Shown here one piece after another: positions 50,069-58,458 of a DNA stretch of 64,000 nucleotides. The translations under genes and the position numbers were made by a program. The stretch's first letter is position 1. Every line of letters begins with the position of its first letter. Below the pieces are notes generated by a model that had not been told where the DNA came from, did no database searches, and was given only the letters and a program-made list of their open reading frames with translations. Source of the DNA: Planctomycetota bacterium (lineage in GTDB: Bacteria; Planctomycetota; Phycisphaerae; Phycisphaerales; UBA1924); the NCBI GenBank assembly GCA_013285505.1, contig CP053450.1:1348796-1412795 (forward strand), in the 5' to 3' direction.

Positions 50069-50649
50069 CCCCACACCTCCTCGACACGGTTGGCCGAACG
50101 CTCGCTGGATTCCAGCACCGCACGCAGTCGCCGACGCCCGCGGTGGAGGTGGCTCTTGACGGTTCCCTCGGGCATGCCCATGTGCCCGGCGATCTGCGCG
50201 ATCGACCAGTCGAACTGGTGAAAGAGCACCACGACCTCCCGCTGATCCGGCGGGAGGTGCAGCAGCGCGCGCTGGATCTCGTCACGGGCGTTGCCCGCGA
50301 CCTCGTCGTCGATGGTGCCCGCATCGGGACGGACACCGTCGCCGCCGATCGAGCCGACCAGTTCGCTCTCGTACATCGGCTTGAGCTTCTGCCTCGAGTT
50401 GATGTAGAGCCGCCGGGCGATCGTGAACAGCCACGTCGAGAACCTGTACCGGTCGTCGAACCGATCGAGGTTGGTGAGCGCCCGCACGAACGCCTCCTGG
50501 GCGATGTCCTCGGCGACCTCGGGGCGGCCGGAGAGCCGGAGGATGTACGCGTAGAGCTGGCCCTGGAAGGACCGAACGCACTCACCGGCAGCCGCACGGT
50601 CTCCCGCCGCGGCTCGTCGAATCAGTGCTTGTTCTACCGCTCGCTCCAT
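50065..50649 (-). CDS. ECF-type RNA polymerase sigma factor
   Basis: A 194-residue extracytoplasmic-function sigma factor. Region 2 is EDIAQEAFVRALTNLDRFDDRYRFSTWLFTIARRLYIN; region 4 is LHLPPDQREVVVLFHQFDWSIAQIAGHMGMPEGTVKSHLHRGRRRLRAVLE, with its helix-turn-helix. GGGAGG is placed 5 nt before ATG 50649. The gene starts the operon sigma, anti-sigma, exported protein. Its own promoter may lie in 50650-50732, which also contains the terminator for the next gene. Confidence 0.92.
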   Translation of the reverse strand: MERAVEQALIRRAAAGDRAAAGECVRSFQGQLYAYILRLSGRPEVAEDIAQEAFVRALTNLDRFDDRYRFSTWLFTIARRLYINSRQKLKPMYESELVGSIGGDGVRPDAGTIDDEVAGNARDEIQRALLHLPPDQREVVVLFHQFDWSIAQIAGHMGMPEGTVKSHLHRGRRRLRAVLESSERSANRVEEVWG

Positions 50650-50732
50650 AGGGCCTCCCGACCCACACTATACAGGTACCCCCCGGGGGAGGTTGCCCCT
50701 GTTTTGGCGCGTGCGCTCCCCCAAAATCACAA

Positions 50733-50755
50733 ACCGCCCCGTCGAACGGGGCGGT
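50733..50755 (-). terminator. Terminator of the B12-domain gene
   Basis: A 10-bp perfect stem (ACCGCCCCGT/ACGGGGCGGT) with a 3-nt loop, 31 nt past the B12-domain stop; on the reverse strand it is followed by TTGTGATTTT, a T-rich tract. Confidence 0.85.
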
Positions 50756-50786
50756 CTGCGGGTCCACTTTGGGTCTGTACGGGGCC

Positions 50787-51494
50787 TCAGGCGACTTTCC
50801 GGCGCGGGCGGCGCGTCCGGGCCGACTCCGAGCGATTGACCTCGGCCCGGTAGTTCGGGTTCTCCATCAGCTCCTCGTAGAGCTCCTGAGGCGAGCTTGC
50901 CCAGATATCCGCGCCGATCTCCTCGGCCAGGCCCTCGGCCCGGGCGAAGACGCCACCGCCGACGGCGATCTGCAGGTTCGGGCAGGCGCCGATCTCGCGG
51001 ATCGAGTCGATCAGGTGACGGATCTGCGGCAAATCGCCCGGAGACGAGCAGAACATCAGGAGGATCTGCGGCTTCGATTCCTGCACCAACGCGAGGACCT
51101 CGTCGGCCGCGACGCCGCCCCCGGAGAAGGTCATGTCGTAGCCGTGGGCCTCGAGCAGGTCGACGGCGATCTGGCCGCCGATTTCCTCGCCCTCGGTCGG
51201 GCCGCACGAGGCGAAAATCGCCTTGCCGTTGCGGGGTGCGTGTTCCAGCAGGGTGGAGGTCTGATCGATCATGACCCGCAGCAGGCGTGTGGCCAGCCGG
51301 TAGCTCAGCACCGTGAGCTGGTCGTTGCGGTTGAGGCGTTCGATCGTCTCGTAGGTCGGCCAGAAGACATCGCTGAGGATCTGGTTGCCGGTCATCCCGG
51401 CGTCGGTCATCTGGGTGATCAGGGACCGCGAGGCCGGCCGATCGCCGTTGATCAAGATCTCAAACAGACGCTCCATCAGGTGTTCGTGATTCAT
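50787..51494 (-). CDS. Cobalamin-binding-domain-like regulator lacking the axial histidine
   Basis: A 235-residue protein. An N-terminal helical domain of about 80 residues is followed by a B12-binding Rossmann domain with IAVDLLEAHGYDMTFSGGGVAADEV and LQIAVGGGVF. The normal DxHxxG/ExHxxG loop, whose His coordinates cobalt, is here PTEGEEIGG, so no His is available. A regulator that has lost or changed its cofactor is likely; other corrinoid or light-sensing uses are possible. The C-terminus is basic (SARTRRPRRKVA). ATG 51494 is chosen from the start of homology. A strong terminator follows. Confidence 0.75.
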   Translation of the reverse strand: MNHEHLMERLFEILINGDRPASRSLITQMTDAGMTGNQILSDVFWPTYETIERLNRNDQLTVLSYRLATRLLRVMIDQTSTLLEHAPRNGKAIFASCGPTEGEEIGGQIAVDLLEAHGYDMTFSGGGVAADEVLALVQESKPQILLMFCSSPGDLPQIRHLIDSIREIGACPNLQIAVGGGVFARAEGLAEEIGADIWASSPQELYEELMENPNYRAEVNRSESARTRRPRRKVA

Positions 51495-51741
51495 GGTGCA
51501 GAGTTCCCACTTCCGTGTGTGTACCAGCCCGGCAGCGGATCCCCGCGAAGTCGGACGCCAGGTTACTTCACGGGCTCCGCCCGGTCGCCCGGTACGCCAC
51601 CGGGCAAGCGAGTGATCGGCCCCGATGCCGCTGTGCCATGAACGACTCTTCATCTGCGGAGAATCGGACCTGCGGCCGGCGGGAAGTGGACTTTGGCTGT
51701 CCGATAAGCAAATCCGGGCAGGCAAAAATCGTCGCCCGCGA

Positions 51742-52563
51742 TTACTCGGGCCTCTGCGCGACAGACCGCACGCAGATACCGAAGGTCATCGCCCGCTGTG
51801 CGACCGGCCCGAACCCGACGTCCTCGATCGCCCTGGCGAGCTCGGCGCTGGTCATGAACGCGCCGACGCTCTTCGGTAAGTATCGATAGGCACCGCTCTT
51901 ATCGCGGCTGAGCCACGTCGCCGTCCGCGGCATGATCTGCCCGCAATAGAAGTCGTTGAACCAACGCATCGGGGCAAATTTGGGCCGGTCGAACTCCAGC
52001 ACCACCAGCCGACCTTGGGGGCGGAGCACCCGGAAAAACTCCCTGAGTGCCAGCGAGGGGTCCTGGACATTCCGGATCCCGAAGGCGATCGAGATGACGT
52101 CGAACGACCCGTCCTCGAACGGCAGATTTTGCGCATCGCCCTGGAGATACCGGACCGTCGGACCCGGAATGCGCCCCGGCGAGTCCTCGCGATCGGTCTT
52201 GAGCCTCGCAAAATCGAGCATTTCGGCGGTGAAATCCAGTCCGATAACCGATTTGGCGGGTGTCCTGGCAAATGCCAGGGTCAGATCGCCGGTGCCGCAG
52301 GCGCAATCCAGAACCTCGTCTCCCGGCCGAACCTGCGCAGCCCTGACCGCCTCGCGCCGCCACGCCTGGTCTCTCCACAGCGAATGGACCCGGTTGTTGA
52401 GGTCGTAGCTGCGGGCGATCGCCGCGAACATCGACTGGACTCGGGCCGCCTTGTCGGCCCTCGTGTGCGGATCGGCCAGTTCGGCGTCGGTCCACGCGGC
52501 GCCGTCCGGGGCGGCTTCTGCCGCCGTCTGGGGCTGCGGGGTTGTCGGAGGGGGCTGGGTCAT
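51742..52563 (-). CDS. ubiE: Demethylmenaquinone/ubiquinone methyltransferase
   Basis: SAM-dependent C-methyltransferase of the UbiE/MenG family, the last step of menaquinone (or ubiquinone) synthesis. Motifs: MFAAIARSYDLNNRVHSL at the N-terminus, the SAM-binding LDCACGTGDLTLAFA, GLDFTAEMLDFAR, the post-I element QGDAQNLPFEDGSFDVISIAFGIRNV, and a C-terminal GICVRSVA. In planctomycetes the quinone is menaquinone, so MenG is the better functional name. ATG 52563 is chosen as start; the Pro/Ala-rich N-terminal ~25 residues are variable. 273 residues. Confidence 0.9.
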   Translation of the reverse strand: MTQPPPTTPQPQTAAEAAPDGAAWTDAELADPHTRADKAARVQSMFAAIARSYDLNNRVHSLWRDQAWRREAVRAAQVRPGDEVLDCACGTGDLTLAFARTPAKSVIGLDFTAEMLDFARLKTDREDSPGRIPGPTVRYLQGDAQNLPFEDGSFDVISIAFGIRNVQDPSLALREFFRVLRPQGRLVVLEFDRPKFAPMRWFNDFYCGQIMPRTATWLSRDKSGAYRYLPKSVGAFMTSAELARAIEDVGFGPVAQRAMTFGICVRSVAQRPE

Positions 52564-52645
52564 ATTCAATACGGTCGGATCCGTCGCCGAACTCCTCGGC
52601 GGGGCGGGCGTCCCACTGGGTTGGGACTGTAGGAGGGTTTTCGTG

Positions 52646-53632
52646 ATGCACACACTGTCTGGATGCCGAGCGGCGTGCCTGCTCCTGTCGATCGTCGTTG
52701 CCTGCGTGCTCGGAGGCTGTTCTACGAATCCCGCCACCGGGAAGTCGAGTCTTCTCTATATGAGCTGGGCGGAGGAGCGTTCGCTCGCGGCCGAGGCCGG
52801 GCCGCAGTTCACCGACGAGTACGGGGGCGAGGTCCCCGACGCGGCGACGAGGGCGTACGTCGCGGAGATCGGCGAGAAGCTCACCCGCGTCGCCCTCGAA
52901 CAGGCCTACGCCGATGTGCCGGAGCTGGATTGGGACTACACGCTGCTCGACTCGGCGGTGCTCAACGCCTTCGCGCTGCCGGGGGGCAAGGTCTACCTCT
53001 CCCGCGGGCTGGCCGAGAAGCTGAGCAACGAGGCACAGCTGGCCGGCGTGATGGGCCACGAGGTCGGTCACGTCATGGCGAGGCACGGCAACCAGCGCAT
53101 GAGCAAGCAGCTCGGGATGAACCTGATCCTGGCGGGCCTGGCCGTCGGGGTGGGGCTCTCCGACAGCGACTCGTCGATCCGGCAGTACGGGCAGTACGCG
53201 GTTCCCGCTCTGGCGGTCGGCGGCAATGTCGTCATGCTCAGCTACGGGCGCGATGAGGAACTGGAGGCCGACGGGCTGGGCATCCAGTACATGGTCGCCA
53301 ACGGGTACGACCCCAAGGGACAGCGGCAGGTGATGGAGGTCCTCGGGGCGGCGTCGGCCGGGGGCTCGCGCCCGCCCGAGTGGCTCAGCACCCACCCGGC
53401 CAGCGAGACTCGCATCAATCGCATCAACGAGATGCTCCAGGGCGAATACGCCTACACGCAGGGCACGAGCGAGTACGGCCTCTACCCGGATCGGTACAAG
53501 CGGCGGATGCTCGACCGGCTCGCGGCCCTGCCGCCGGCAACGCACGGCAGCGAATCGGCGATGTTCGATCTCGATCAGCCGGTGCTCTGGTGTGCGCATT
53601 GCGCAGAGGACGCCCGTCTGGCAGCCAAGTAG
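52646..53632 (+). CDS. M48-family metalloprotease lipoprotein
   Basis: A 328-residue exported zinc protease of the M48/BepA-like group, expected in the periplasm for outer membrane or protein quality control. A lipoprotein signal ends VLGGCSTNP (lipobox GGC). The zinc motif is VMGHEVGHVMARHG, with the third ligand Glu in YGRDEELEADGLG, then THPASETRI near the end. There are no TPR repeats. ATG 52646 follows AGGAGG (52631-52636) by 9 nt. It faces ubiE divergently across 82 nt. Confidence 0.9.
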   Translation: MHTLSGCRAACLLLSIVVACVLGGCSTNPATGKSSLLYMSWAEERSLAAEAGPQFTDEYGGEVPDAATRAYVAEIGEKLTRVALEQAYADVPELDWDYTLLDSAVLNAFALPGGKVYLSRGLAEKLSNEAQLAGVMGHEVGHVMARHGNQRMSKQLGMNLILAGLAVGVGLSDSDSSIRQYGQYAVPALAVGGNVVMLSYGRDEELEADGLGIQYMVANGYDPKGQRQVMEVLGAASAGGSRPPEWLSTHPASETRINRINEMLQGEYAYTQGTSEYGLYPDRYKRRMLDRLAALPPATHGSESAMFDLDQPVLWCAHCAEDARLAAK

Positions 53633-53654
53633 GCAGGCGCTCGTAAGCTCCGGG

Positions 53655-54732
53655 CTACTCCAGCCCCCAGAACCTCGCCCAGTTGCCCCACGCGAAGCCG
53701 CGGATGTCGTCGTCGCTCCACCCGCGGCTGGCGAGCCGCGTCGCAGAGCTTGGGCAGGTCGCTCGGGGTGTCGATGCCGCGGGGCAGTTCGTCGGCGGTG
53801 ATGCCGCCGTCCATGTCGGTGCCGAGTCCGACGCCTCGCCGGTGCCCCATCAGCTCGCAGACGTGCTCGACGTGGGCGACCGCCTCATCGATGGTGGGGC
53901 GGTCGTTGGGGTCGTTGCGCTTGAGGCCGGTGCGGATGAAGTTGCGGACGAGGTTGAGTCCGACGATGCCGCCGCGGGTGCCGATCTCCGCGATGGTCTC
54001 GTCGCTGAGGTGGCGCTGCCAGTCGGGGTTGGCCTCGCCGTCGAGCAGTGCGCGGCAGTTGGAGTGGGAGGCGATCACGACGCGGTCGGTGTGGGCGAGC
54101 AGGTCGTCGGTGGCGTGCTGCGAGAGATGCGAGAGGTCGTGCACGACACCGAGTTCGTCCATGCGCGTCGCCAGGTCGCGGCCGGCGTCCGTCAGCGGGC
54201 CTCCGAGGCCGTTGCCCCCGGCGTAGCGCGATCCGCGCCACCAGGCCATGCCGATGGCGATCACCCCGGCGTCGGCCCATTCGTCGAGTTGCTCGGGGGT
54301 CTCGATCGGGTCGGCGCACTCCATGAGGATGCCCAGCAGCAGTGGGGCGTCGGCGGCTCGGAACGACTCTGCGCTCGGTGTCCCCGCCTCGTGGGGCGAC
54401 GCGGTGTTGCTCGGGCGCTTTGGCAGCAACTCGATCACCCCCGCCTCTGCCCACGCCTGATAGAGCTTGAGCTGGCGCATGCCGGCCCTCCACGCGGCCA
54501 GCGCGTCGCCCTCGGGGTAGGAGGCTTCCGGCGTGTCTGTGGTGCCGTCCGGGGCGATCGCCTCGGTGAATATCGTGCCGAGACAGGCCCGCACGCCGCC
54601 GTCGCGGAGCGAGGGGAGCGTGATGGACGCGGGCAGCAGCCTGCCGCGGCAGTCGTCGAGCGGCGCGTGCATGTCGCGTCCGACCTCCGCCAGATACGCC
54701 AGATCGAGGTGGGCATCGAAGAACTGCGGCAT
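53655..54732 (-). CDS. Membrane dipeptidase (M19 family), one frame break
   Basis: Zinc-dependent dipeptidase of the renal dipeptidase family, 358 residues. N-terminal FFDAHLDLAYL (metal-binding His-x-Asp), the bridging Glu region ILMECADPIETPEQLDEWADAGV, DLSHLSQHATDDLL, VIASHSNC, and GLGTDMDGG. No signal peptide at the chosen ATG 54732 (AAGGGAG upstream). The frame breaks at AGCCGC 53734-53739; restoring AGCGC gives LPKLCDALASRGWSDDDIRG and an end FAWGNWARFWGLE. It converges with the M48 gene. Confidence 0.88.
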
Positions 54733-54865
54733 CGACAATCTCCCTTGGAGAGCCCCTCGGGGGCAATCACGAAACGACCGGGGGCTCAATCCCAGTTATG
54801 ATGCGGACAAACACCGGCGGCAAATGGCCCTCTGTCGGGGCAGGCCGGGGAAGGGGTAGGTTTCT

Positions 54866-55684
54866 ATGCATGGTTCGGGACGGAAGATCGGAAAGCGTAC
54901 ACATCGTCGGGGGGGCGTCCTCGCGGGCTGTCTCATTGCGCTGGCGATTGTCGGCGTGCTCGTGGTCGGGGCGGGCATCTACGCCGCCATGAACTGGAGG
55001 ACCTGGGCGAGCAACGGCGTGAACACGATCGTGGAGAAGGGCGTCGAGCAGAGCTCGCTTCCAGACTCCGAGAAGCAGGAAGTGATGGCGGTGGTGAACT
55101 CGTTCACCGGCGAATTCGAGTCGGGCGACGTCTCGGTCGAGGACTTCTTCAAGGTGCTCGAGCAGCTCGGCCAGAGCCCGGTCATGCCCGCCATGATCGT
55201 CATGGGCATCGAGGAGTCGTACATCAGCGACTCGGAACTGACCGACGAGGAGAAGGCCGACGGTTCGAAGCAGCTCAGCCGGTTTGTCCGCGGCGTGGCC
55301 GAGGGCACGATCTCCCAGACCAAGATCGACGACGTCACCGAGCCCATTCACGCGCCGATGGACGCCACCGACAAGGTTGCCATCCATACCGGCAACATCA
55401 ACGTGGAACTCAAGAACCCCGAGAGCGTGACGACCGAGGAGCTTCGCACCTTCCTCGCCAACGCCAAGGCCGAGGCCGACGCGGCCGAGATCCCCGACGA
55501 GAAGGTCGAGATCGACTGGTCCGACGAGTTGCAGCTCGCGATCGATCGGGCGCTGGGTCGGGCGCCGCAGCTTCCCGAGGCGGAGCCCGAAGCCGAGGCC
55601 GATGACGACGCCGACGATGCGGCCGAAGAAGACGAGCCCGCGCCGGCCGACGACGAAACGGCCGACGAGGATTCGGGCGGCTGA
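54866..55684 (+). CDS. Membrane-anchored acidic protein of unknown function
   Basis: A 272-residue protein. A basic N-terminus (GRKIGKRTHRRGG), one transmembrane helix (about 19-40), a helical domain of ~150 residues with two similar helical units (DVSVEDFFKVLEQL, SVTTEELRTFLANA), and a long acidic tail (EAEPEAEADDDADDAAEEDEP). No domain is recognised. It follows GGAAGGGG upstream of ATG 54866 and is followed by a strong hairpin, so it appears to be a single-gene transcript. Confidence 0.72.
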   Translation: MHGSGRKIGKRTHRRGGVLAGCLIALAIVGVLVVGAGIYAAMNWRTWASNGVNTIVEKGVEQSSLPDSEKQEVMAVVNSFTGEFESGDVSVEDFFKVLEQLGQSPVMPAMIVMGIEESYISDSELTDEEKADGSKQLSRFVRGVAEGTISQTKIDDVTEPIHAPMDATDKVAIHTGNINVELKNPESVTTEELRTFLANAKAEADAAEIPDEKVEIDWSDELQLAIDRALGRAPQLPEAEPEAEADDDADDAAEEDEPAPADDETADEDSGG

Positions 55685-55719
55685 GAGTTCTCGACCGGAT
55701 TTCCAATTCTCAAGAAATG

Positions 55720-55751
55720 CAACAGGCCGCTCCCAGAGGAGCGGCCTGTTG
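55720..55751. terminator. Strong bidirectional terminator hairpin
   Basis: A 13-bp stem AACAGGCCGCTCC/GGAGCGGCCTGTT (14 bp with C55720-G55751) and a 4-nt loop, between the convergent genes ending at 55684 (+) and 55781 (-). Confidence 0.8.
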
Positions 55752-55780
55752 TGCATTGCGATGAGATGGGGCGGGGCCTA

Positions 55781-56191
55781 TCAGTACTCCAGCCCGGCGG
55801 GCATGGACTTGGCCTCTTCGACCCACTTGGTCACGTCCGCTTCGGTCGGTGTGCGGCGGCAGAGCTTCTTGGCGTCGTTGACCTCGACCATCTTGGCCGC
55901 GAGGTTCGAGACGTTGCGGGTGCCGAGTTCCTTGACGGTGTCAACGCCCGCGGCCTCGAGCAGCTCGGCGAACTCCGAGCCGACGCCCTTGACGCGGTAG
56001 AGGTCCACCATGTTGGCCCACTTGAGGATGCGGCCGTGCTCGATGCCCGTCGTGGCTTCGAGATCCTTGCGCTGCTTGGCGGTCTTGCACGCTGCGAGGA
56101 GGCCGTCGGTGTCGGTGATGCCCGCGGCGCGGAGCTTCTCGCCGTAGGTGGGGCCGATGCCCTCGACGTCCTCGATCTTGTAATTGGCCAT
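55781..56191 (-). CDS. DUF4332-family helix-hairpin-helix protein
   Basis: A 136-residue DUF4332 protein. YKIEDVEGIGPTYGEKLRAAGI is the family's start, a helix-hairpin-helix found in DNA-binding and flap-type proteins; a second such unit follows (LYRVKGVGSEFAELLEAAGV). Cytoplasmic, no cysteine clusters. Probably binds DNA or acts as a protein-interaction module; the target is unknown. ATG 56191 has a GGAGGAA stretch upstream. Confidence 0.88.
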   Translation of the reverse strand: MANYKIEDVEGIGPTYGEKLRAAGITDTDGLLAACKTAKQRKDLEATTGIEHGRILKWANMVDLYRVKGVGSEFAELLEAAGVDTVKELGTRNVSNLAAKMVEVNDAKKLCRRTPTEADVTKWVEEAKSMPAGLEY

Positions 56192-56285
56192 GCGTTCCTC
56201 CTGCGTCTGTGCCCATGGATGGCGGGCGAATGAGAGTGTTGGCGCGCCAGCGAGTGCCGGCCGCACCAGGGAAAGGAACTGCATT

Positions 56286-56948
56286 CTAGATCGCGATGAG
56301 GGACGGTTCGCCGTTTGAGACGATCTCGGCGTCGGTTTTCTCGACCACTTCGTCTCTGGTGACGCCAGGGGCCAGTTCGGTGAGCACAAAGCGGTTCCTC
56401 TGGTGGTCCATCACAAGCACGCAGAGGTCGGTGATGACCATGTCCACGCAGCGCTGCCCGGTCAGCGGCAGCGTGCAGGTCTCGAGGATTTTGGGCTGAC
56501 CCTTCTTGTTGCAGTGGTCCATCACCACGATGACCTTCTGCACACCGGCGACCAGGTCCATCGCGCCGCCCATGCCCTTGACCATCTTGCCGGGGATCAT
56601 CCAGTTGGCGATGTCACCCTCCTGGCTGATCTCCATCGCGCCGAGGATGCACATGTCGATGTGCCCGCCGCGGATCATGGCGAAGCTGTCGGAAGAACTG
56701 AAATAGCTCGCGCCCTGCCGGGCGGTCACGGTCTGTTTGCCGGCGTTGATCAGGTCGGCGTCGATGGCCGCCTCGGTCGGGAAAGGCCCGATGCCGAGCA
56801 GGCCGTTCTCCGACTGCAGCCACACGTCCATCCCCTCGGGGATGTGGTTGGCCACCAGCGTCGGCATCCCGATCCCGAGGTTGACAATGAAGCCGTCCTG
56901 CAGTTCCTGGGCGGCACGCTTGGCGATCTGGTTTCGGTCGAGGGGCAT
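56286..56948 (-). CDS. scoB: 3-oxoacid CoA-transferase subunit B
   Basis: Beta subunit of succinyl-CoA:acetoacetate (3-oxoacid) CoA-transferase, 220 residues. The catalytic glutamate is in [12 protein letters not shown]; also [40 protein letters not shown] and TDLCVLVM, all typical. The alpha subunit gene is not adjacent; a scoA-type gene lies 5.4 kb downstream on the same strand (62386-63144). The pair would convert acetoacetate to acetoacetyl-CoA. It starts leaderless from TATGAT. Confidence 0.93.
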   Translation of the reverse strand: MPLDRNQIAKRAAQELQDGFIVNLGIGMPTLVANHIPEGMDVWLQSENGLLGIGPFPTEAAIDADLINAGKQTVTARQGASYFSSSDSFAMIRGGHIDMCILGAMEISQEGDIANWMIPGKMVKGMGGAMDLVAGVQKVIVVMDHCNKKGQPKILETCTLPLTGQRCVDMVITDLCVLVMDHQRNRFVLTELAPGVTRDEVVEKTDAEIVSNGEPSLIAI

Positions 56949-56953
56949 GCCCC

Positions 56954-56959
56954 ATCATA
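56954..56959 (-). promoter_or_regulatory. -10 box TATGAT, leaderless start of scoB
   Basis: Reverse-strand TATGAT ends 5 nt before ATG 56948; no SD. Confidence 0.55.
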
Positions 56960-56975
56960 AAGCATTCGGGCCGGC

Positions 56976-58226
56976 TCAGCCGGAAACGTGCTCGAAGGCC
57001 ATCCGGTAGCCCGCACGCCAGATCGGGTAGGCCACCTCGCACCGGAACCCGACGAACCGGTCGGGATCGAGCCCGAGACGGTCGAAGAAAAACGCGGTCA
57101 ACTCGGCGTGGCGGGCGTTGGCGGGCGACGCGGCCTGCGACAGCCCTCGCCCCAGCAGCTGCAGCCGCGGCTGGCTGGGGAACCGCGTGATCCAGCGGTC
57201 GTCGCCGGGGCTGGAGAGGTTCGGGTACCACATCTGCGCATCGACGCTCGGGCGGTACTGGCGTTCGAGCCGCTCTTCCAGATAGACATCGAAGAGCAAC
57301 TGTCGGGTGGGGGCGTTGACGAGCGTCCAGACCTCGTTGAGTGTGGGCTTGCCGTGCTCGTCCACCATCGGGTGGCGCGACCGCTCGCCGAGGGCGATGT
57401 CAATCTCGATCTCGCTGTCGAGCGTCTCCGGATCGATGACCTGGACGAGTTTGCCCTTGCTGCCGCGGGAGGTGACCGTGGGCAGCGGGTGCGTGGTGAA
57501 GGGCGCGAGGATCGCCGACTGGGTCTTGCCGGTCGCGGGGGCGTTGTCGAGCAGGCGGGCCGGGCCGCCGGGCTCTTCGAACGACATGGTGTTGCCCGAG
57601 GTGAGGACCATGGGCATGCCGCCGGGGCGGACGCGGCTGCCGATCTGGCCGTGCGCGAGCATGCGCTCCAGCATCGAGTCGTCCTCGCCGGACGGCCGGA
57701 AGGCGTAGACGCTGAAGGCGGTCTCGATCTGCCGGCCCATCATCCGGGCGACGGCGTCGAAGACGGCCGCCCGCTCGGTCTCGGCCCGCAGGTCGTCGCT
57801 GCCGACGACGGACCGGTCCTGCTTGAGCTTGGCGGCCAGCTTGGACTGGCTCCCGCCGATCCGGTCCAAGAAGGCACCGAACTGCCGGACCGCGGTCGAG
57901 GCGATGTCGATCGAGCGCGGATCGCCGCCGTGTGCGGCGACGGCCTCGATGAACTGCTCGAGCCCCCGGACGCCCGGGAGCGATGTCAGCATCTCCGGCG
58001 AGGGCTCAGTCTCGGCCAGCGACTGGACGATTCGCTGGCAGGTCGGCCGGACGAGTTCCAGGTGACGGGCCATGCCGCTGGCCCCGCGGGCGGGCTCCGG
58101 GAGGGCCCTGACCAGGGCCCCGAGGTCGGCCTGTAGCCGCACGGCGATCCGGGCGGCCTGCTCCCGCTCCTCGGCCGTGAGCGGGGTCGCGGCCTGTCGG
58201 CGTGGGTTGAGCCTCGCGGTCGGCAT
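56976..58226 (-). CDS. Protein of unknown function (416 aa)
   Basis: A 416-residue soluble protein that I cannot assign. A helical N-terminal half (AVRLQADLGALVRALPEPARG, AVRQFGAFLDRIGGSQSKLAAKLKQDRSVV) is followed by a mixed alpha/beta half with FSVYAFRPSGEDDSMLERML and VIDPETLDSEIEIDIALGERSR. No signal peptide, transmembrane helix or cysteine cluster. ATG 58226 is supported by a TATCGT -10 box 7 nt upstream. It ends 27 nt before scoB on the same strand; scoB has its own -10 box in that gap. Confidence 0.7.
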   Translation of the reverse strand: MPTARLNPRRQAATPLTAEEREQAARIAVRLQADLGALVRALPEPARGASGMARHLELVRPTCQRIVQSLAETEPSPEMLTSLPGVRGLEQFIEAVAAHGGDPRSIDIASTAVRQFGAFLDRIGGSQSKLAAKLKQDRSVVGSDDLRAETERAAVFDAVARMMGRQIETAFSVYAFRPSGEDDSMLERMLAHGQIGSRVRPGGMPMVLTSGNTMSFEEPGGPARLLDNAPATGKTQSAILAPFTTHPLPTVTSRGSKGKLVQVIDPETLDSEIEIDIALGERSRHPMVDEHGKPTLNEVWTLVNAPTRQLLFDVYLEERLERQYRPSVDAQMWYPNLSSPGDDRWITRFPSQPRLQLLGRGLSQAASPANARHAELTAFFFDRLGLDPDRFVGFRCEVAYPIWRAGYRMAFEHVSG

Positions 58227-58233
58227 GACGCGG

Positions 58234-58239
58234 ACGATA
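58234..58239 (-). promoter_or_regulatory. -10 box TATCGT, leaderless start
   Basis: Reverse-strand TATCGT ends 7 nt before ATG 58226; no SD. Confidence 0.4.
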
Positions 58240-58326
58240 CCAGATGGCCCCGCCGGGGCTGTGCGGTCGGATGAGGAGGATGTCTGGGGGAGTTTGGACA
58301 CGGCGCTCCTGAATGCTGGCTTCATG

Positions 58327-58378
58327 TTCTCAGAAAAAGCCCTTGACCTCAAGACTGTTCTCATTATTATTCTCAGAA
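58327..58378 (+). promoter_or_regulatory. Sigma-70-like promoter flanked by two TTCTCAGAA palindromes
   Basis: TTGACC at 58343-58348 and TATTAT at 58365-58370 with a 16-bp spacer form the best promoter in the window, in an A/T-rich island. The 9-bp palindrome TTCTCAGAA occurs at 58327-58335 and 58370-58378, 43 bp apart, and a third TTCTCA at 58358. TGTTCT/AGAACA arms (58356-58361, 58375-58380) surround the -10. This looks like an operator for an unknown regulator of the HAF-repeat gene. Confidence 0.65.
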
Positions 58379-58458
58379 CAATGCAACTTCTCCAGCGGTT
58401 TGGCGAAGAATGACGGGGCCCGTGCGGGCCTCGTGGAGCACACGCAGGAGTTTGGACC

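Noticed and set aside
50787..51494. Cobalamin riboswitch near the B12-domain gene
   Set aside because: The 247 nt upstream show no B12-box-like sequence or convincing fold, and the protein lacks the cobalt-binding His.
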